From Tachypleus tridentatus (Eukaryota > Arthropoda > Merostomata > Xiphosura > Limulidae): a DNA stretch of 64,000 nt. Every line of letters begins with the position of its first letter. Position 1 is the first letter of the stretch. Both the position numbers and the translations under genes were made by a program. The stretch spans positions 4,030,001 to 4,094,000 of the forward strand of contig NC_134831.1 in NCBI RefSeq assembly GCF_004210375.1, written 5' to 3'. Shown one piece after another: positions 61,878 through 64,000 of this stretch. The notes below the pieces were generated by a model. It searched no databases. It saw only the letters and a list, made by a program, of their open reading frames with translations, and was not told the origin of the DNA.

Positions 61878-63488
61878 AAAAATAAAACTTAGATTCACTA
61901 TTAGGAAGATCAATTTTATTTTAGATTATTCTACACGATATTATGTGTTTATTTATTTACTCTTAATATTGGGAGACTGTTTCGAATACCGTGAAATATA
62001 TTAGTACCTGTAAAACAGCTGCAGTGAAACTCACAGTTATTATTGTTTTCAAACTTTTATGTAGTTCGTGAACATTTCACTTGACCATAACGTCCTTTTA
62101 TTGAATACAAAATTGTCGATATAAGTTATACAATGAATTATGCAAATAACGCCAGATATCACTCATCTCTCTTTAGACATTGTGTAACATTTTCAACCAT
62201 GAAATTGTTTTTAATCTGTGTTTAAGGGTATATTTAATTATTCATTTATATGGTAATGTGAAAATGTTCAATGTTTGATACATCTGAGATGAGAAAATGT
62301 AGCAAGTAATTATAAATAATATGATAATGTATATTTAAAAAGGCATACAGGGAAGGTCATGCTCCGTCTGCCCACCGTGCATCTTGACAATAGCCCTGCA
62401 GCTTAGTTTCCAATACAAAAGGTTATAATGTCAAAGAACACCGCTCCTTCCTACATACATTTTACTATTCATCTAGTGTACGAAGACGACGGTTCCCCAG
62501 CATCCATTTCAACAATCTGATTGCACAGGAACTGATAGATGCTGCATCCGGCAACTAAACAGATACGTTTTCATTTGTTTGAAGTATGTGACGATTGAAT
62601 GTAAAGAATGAATGGAAATCTTATCTTGGTTAACCCATACTCTGTTGGCATTGTTTCTGTAAAAAATCAAGTATTACTGGGTGGTACAAATAATCCAAGA
62701 CATTCATCTCATACTAAGTAAAGTTTGCTTTGACCTTTCCATTGATCCAATACTTGCACAGTATCCAGTAGTGATCACGAATCCCTTGGATAAAGTTTCT
62801 CGACATGCCATATGGTACTTTTGGACGTTGTTTTGGTCCATGAATGGTGGAAATATCCCAGCAGTTATTACATTTATGAAGGTCTGTATTTATTTTGTTG
62901 TGTCACCACTTGCTTCCACTTTTGCAGATGGAATATCTTCTTGATCACGTCTTTCTTGGCCCTCAGACACGAAGATGACGTTTTCTGTTGATATTTCTGA
63001 ATGTAAATTCTTATATCTTACAAGAACTTGCTTATCATAGCTTAGGCAAGACATGTTGCAGATCTCTTTCTGGATGGTCCCCGACTTCCAAGTTCATCCA
63101 TATTCATTCTTTCTAATGCTTCTATGAACAAGGATTATTTTATTGAAGATTCCAAATCTCCGACCGAAATTGGTCGTTTTGGAAAAGGGTAAGCAATAGC
63201 TCTTTGTCACATGAGTGTATGAATATTTTTTGCCGGAAAAAGCTATTACTTAAGCTCTCCCAAAACGACTAGTTTTTGATGATATCACACCACAAACAAT
63301 GTCAAAATATAATTTACATACATGCTGTTCCACCGCGATTTTACATTGACTGTGTTTGTCGCATGACTTGTTAATTTGCCCTCTCAAAATCGTTTAAATA
63401 TAACGTACGTAACCCTCTGTATAAACAGATACTTTAAACACTATGAAAAAAGATAAAACAGTAATTACTGGAAAGTGATTTCCTTCAT
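61878..63488. other. Intergenic, with possible decayed coding sequence
   Basis: The segment 62340-63180 is less AT-rich and has open stretches on both strands, but no domain was recognised. 63101-63030 on the minus strand (MDELGSRGPSRKRSAT) resembles 38414 onward on the plus strand. Confidence 0.35.
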
Positions 63489-64000
63489 ATATACTCTTCA
63501 AAAAAAGAAATGCAAAAGGCAAAATATGAGACAAATTGTTAACAAGTTTATTCCGGGTAGTTCTGTATGACATGTGTGAAACTTTGCACATTCACTGCTG
63601 AACCTCCAAAGTTTGCAAAGGCGAAGTCCACGCTCACTAGGTGAAGTTTAACGTTACTCAACGTCAATAACGAGTATGCCCCCGTGAGCATCAATAACTG
63701 CTTGACATCTCCTGCCCATGGAAGCGATGAGATGACGAATCACATCCTGTGGAATGGCTGTCCACTTAGCCTGCAAAGCTGCTGCAAGCTGAGGTAGAGT
63801 CTGCGGTTGAGATTGTCGCCGTTGCAGATGTCGGTCCAACTCGTCCCAAAGATGTTTGATAGGGTTTAAATCTGGTGATCTGGAGGGCCAGGGAAGAACG
63901 TTGATGTTGTGGTGTCTCAAGAAGACAGTGGTGAGTCGGGCTGTGTGAGGACGGACGTTGTCATGTTGAAAAACGTTGTTGACGTTTACCATGATGGGTT
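63489..64000 (-). mobile_element. Tc1-like DNA transposon, 3' portion, cut by the window edge
   Basis: The left end TATACTCTTCAAAAAAAGAA is typical of terminal inverted repeats in this group (recalled). The transposase lies within. The other end is outside the window. Confidence 0.75.
63654..63992 (-). pseudogene. Tc1-like transposase C-terminal part, catalytic Glu replaced
   Basis: 112 residues from the first Met seen, ending at a stop; the true start is beyond 64000. FQHDNVRPHTAR carries the second catalytic Asp and SPDLNPIKHLWDELDR the third position of a DD34E triad. Exactly 34 residues separate Asp from the third position. That position, normally Glu (NPIEHLW), is Lys here, so cleavage activity should be lost. 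The frame is otherwise intact. Confidence 0.85.

Noticed and set aside
62681..62944. 87-codon open frame near the right end
   Set aside because: No recognised family; surrounding sequence looks like decayed repeat DNA.

Overview
The window is animal nuclear DNA, AT-rich and intron-bearing. It carries one recognisable protein gene and a great many dispersed tRNA-derived SINEs. The dominant SINE has a tRNA-like head, a conserved body and a (CAAA)n-type tail, and I associate it from memory with horseshoe crab genomes (Limulus, Tachypleus, Carcinoscorpius). A chelicerate, most probably a horseshoe crab, is therefore the likely source. This is inference, not a database result.

The gene is on the minus strand, from the start codon at 44340 to the stop at 4054. 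Eleven coding exons can be joined by eye with GT..AG boundaries and matching phases. They give a complete 924-residue ubiquitin-specific protease of the USP31/USP43 type, closest to USP31. Cys196, His749 and Asp766 form the catalytic triad and four cysteines (352, 355, 640, 643) form the finger. Exon 1 encodes a basic N-terminal extension and the Cys box. It is separated from the other ten exons by a 25.4-kb intron. The remaining exons lie in 18015-4054.

Layout: 1-4053 is AT-rich 3' flank or 3' UTR. 4054-18015 holds exons 11 to 2 with introns of about 0.6-2.5 kb. 18016-43404 is intron 1, with SINEs, a 68-bp and a 50-bp minisatellite, a possible terminal-inverted-repeat element, a LINE relic and a stretch (about 19.5-36.4 kb) that looks much richer in CpG than the rest of the gene. 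43405-44340 is exon 1. 44341-64000 is intergenic, filled with SINEs of two or three tRNA-derived types, several minisatellites (one with a 156-bp higher-order repeat) and, at the right edge, the 3' part of a Tc1-like transposon whose visible catalytic glutamate is replaced by lysine.

I found no operon-like, defence-like or other clearly new gene system. The points most worth following are the CpG-retaining block inside intron 1, the 3' tail shared by different tRNA-headed SINEs, and the repeated association of SINE sequence with minisatellites.
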